A stretch of DNA of 13,982 nt, from the NCBI GenBank assembly GCA_035642125.1, contig DASQSZ010000099.1, positions 1 through 13,982 of the forward strand, given 5' to 3'. A program made the translations under genes and the position numbers. The notes under the pieces were generated by a model. That model had not been told where the DNA came from. It searched no databases and saw only the letters and a program-made list of their open reading frames with translations. Positions 13,588 to 13,982 of this stretch are shown piece by piece (the stretch's first letter is position 1; every line of letters starts with the position of its first letter). Source of the DNA: CALAED01 sp937891035 (GTDB lineage Bacteria > Actinomycetota > Actinomycetes > Streptosporangiales > Streptosporangiaceae).

Positions 13588-13982
13588 GCGGCGGCCCGGG
13601 CCGCGGCGCCGGCGGTGTTGACGGTGTTGACGGTGTTGGCGGTGTTGACGGCGGCGCGAGCGGGGACACGGGCGGAGCGCCGGCGCGGCTCTCGCTGGCG
13701 ACATGGCCGCGGCAGGTGCCGTCCGACATTCGTGTCGTACACCTGGGGATCGGCGCGTTCCACCGTGCCCACCAGGCCGTCTACACCGAGGATGCGGGCG
13801 ACGGGTGGGGCGTGTGCGGCGTCTCGCAGCGCAGCGGCGATGTGGTCGACCGGCTGGCCCCCCAGGACGGCCTGTACAGCGTGCTGGTGCGCGGGCCGGG
13901 CGAGGAGTCGGCGCGCGTCATCGGCGTGGTGCGGCGGCTGATGTTCGCCGCCGCCGATCCCGGCGCGGTGGTGGACGCGATC
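13584..13982 (+). CDS. Mannitol dehydrogenase family oxidoreductase, N-terminal part (fructuronate/tagaturonate reductase-like)
   Basis: Open to the window edge, 133 codons seen; the family is normally 450-500 residues. GTG 13584 overlaps the dehydratase stop by 4 bp. After a Gly-rich N-terminal extension (residues about 2-30) comes the family start: VVHLGIGAFHRAHQAVYTED, the Rossmann nucleotide-binding motif of long-chain mannitol dehydrogenases with its FHRAH signature, then GWGVCGVSQRS and QDGLYSVLVRG. Members include UxuB (fructuronate to mannonate), UxaB (tagaturonate to altronate) and polyol dehydrogenases, all NAD(P)H dependent. Next to a UxaA-type dehydratase the reductase role is the likeliest. 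No ribosome binding site is obvious, consistent with coupling to the upstream gene. The true start may be later, at a GTG such as that in RQVPSD, but this would remove part of the lead-in to the Rossmann strand. Confidence 0.85.
   Translation, partial: MSGGPGRGAGGVDGVDGVGGVDGGASGDTGGAPARLSLATWPRQVPSDIRVVHLGIGAFHRAHQAVYTEDAGDGWGVCGVSQRSGDVVDRLAPQDGLYSVLVRGPGEESARVIGVVRRLMFAAADPGAVVDAI
13614..13649 (+). repeat. Four tandem 9-bp repeats encoding Gly-Val-Asp
   Basis: GGTGTTGAC occurs at 13614-13622, 13623-13631 and 13641-13649, with the variant GGTGTTGGC at 13632-13640. In the frame of the oxidoreductase this gives GVD-GVD-GVG-GVD, within its N-terminal extension. The unit keeps the reading frame whatever its copy number. 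Confidence 0.85.

Noticed and set aside
13614..13649. CRISPR-like or mobile-element repeats
   Set aside because: The 9-bp units are contiguous, without spacers, and in frame inside a gene; no inverted terminal repeats or transposase are present anywhere in the window.

Overview
The window is high-GC DNA with heavy GC bias at third codon positions, frequent GTG starts and short 4-bp gene overlaps. Together with a WhiB-family regulator this places it in an actinomycete; the aggregate gene style suggests a Streptomyces-, Actinomadura- or Nonomuraea-like organism, but genus cannot be fixed from sequence alone.

Left part (1-2600): a TesB-type acyl-CoA thioesterase is followed by a long regulatory leader and whiB7 (wblC), the AT-hook WhiB regulator of intrinsic antibiotic resistance. 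The leader holds a promoter with an AT-rich box 3 bp upstream of the -35 hexamer, a leader ORF with a good ribosome binding site, and two mutually exclusive RNA folds: a 13-bp intrinsic terminator and a competing 68-nt antiterminator hairpin centred on the leader ORF stop codon. A small unrecognised basic protein, a strong terminator hairpin and a 51-aa zinc-ribbon protein follow.

Middle (2600-5730): an AarF/ABC1/UbiB-family atypical kinase lies on the minus strand. Across a 491-bp gap containing a cluster of five co-oriented DnaA-box-like TGTGGA elements, a translationally coupled pair runs on the plus strand: a YgjP-type (DUF45) HExxH metallopeptidase and a DUF2064-like, GT-A-type protein.

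Right part (5790-13982, cut by the window end): a single-direction gene set for uptake and breakdown of what looks like a sugar acid. In order it has a LacI-family repressor with a palindromic CG-centred operator in front of it, a lipoprotein substrate-binding protein, an ATPase with TOBE-type C-terminus, two permeases (all of the polyamine/Fe3+-type PotABCD architecture), an IolB-family cupin isomerase, a UxaA/GarD-family dehydratase with SAF domain, and the N-terminus of a mannitol-dehydrogenase-family oxidoreductase. Isomerase, NAD-dependent hexuronate reductase and aldonate dehydratase are the three steps of the hexuronate-to-2-keto-3-deoxygluconate route, so I infer a hexuronate or related sugar-acid operon in which an IolB-type cupin takes the place of the usual UxaC isomerase and a polyamine-type ABC transporter the place of the usual uronate transporter. 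No mobile element, CRISPR array, tRNA or rRNA was seen.
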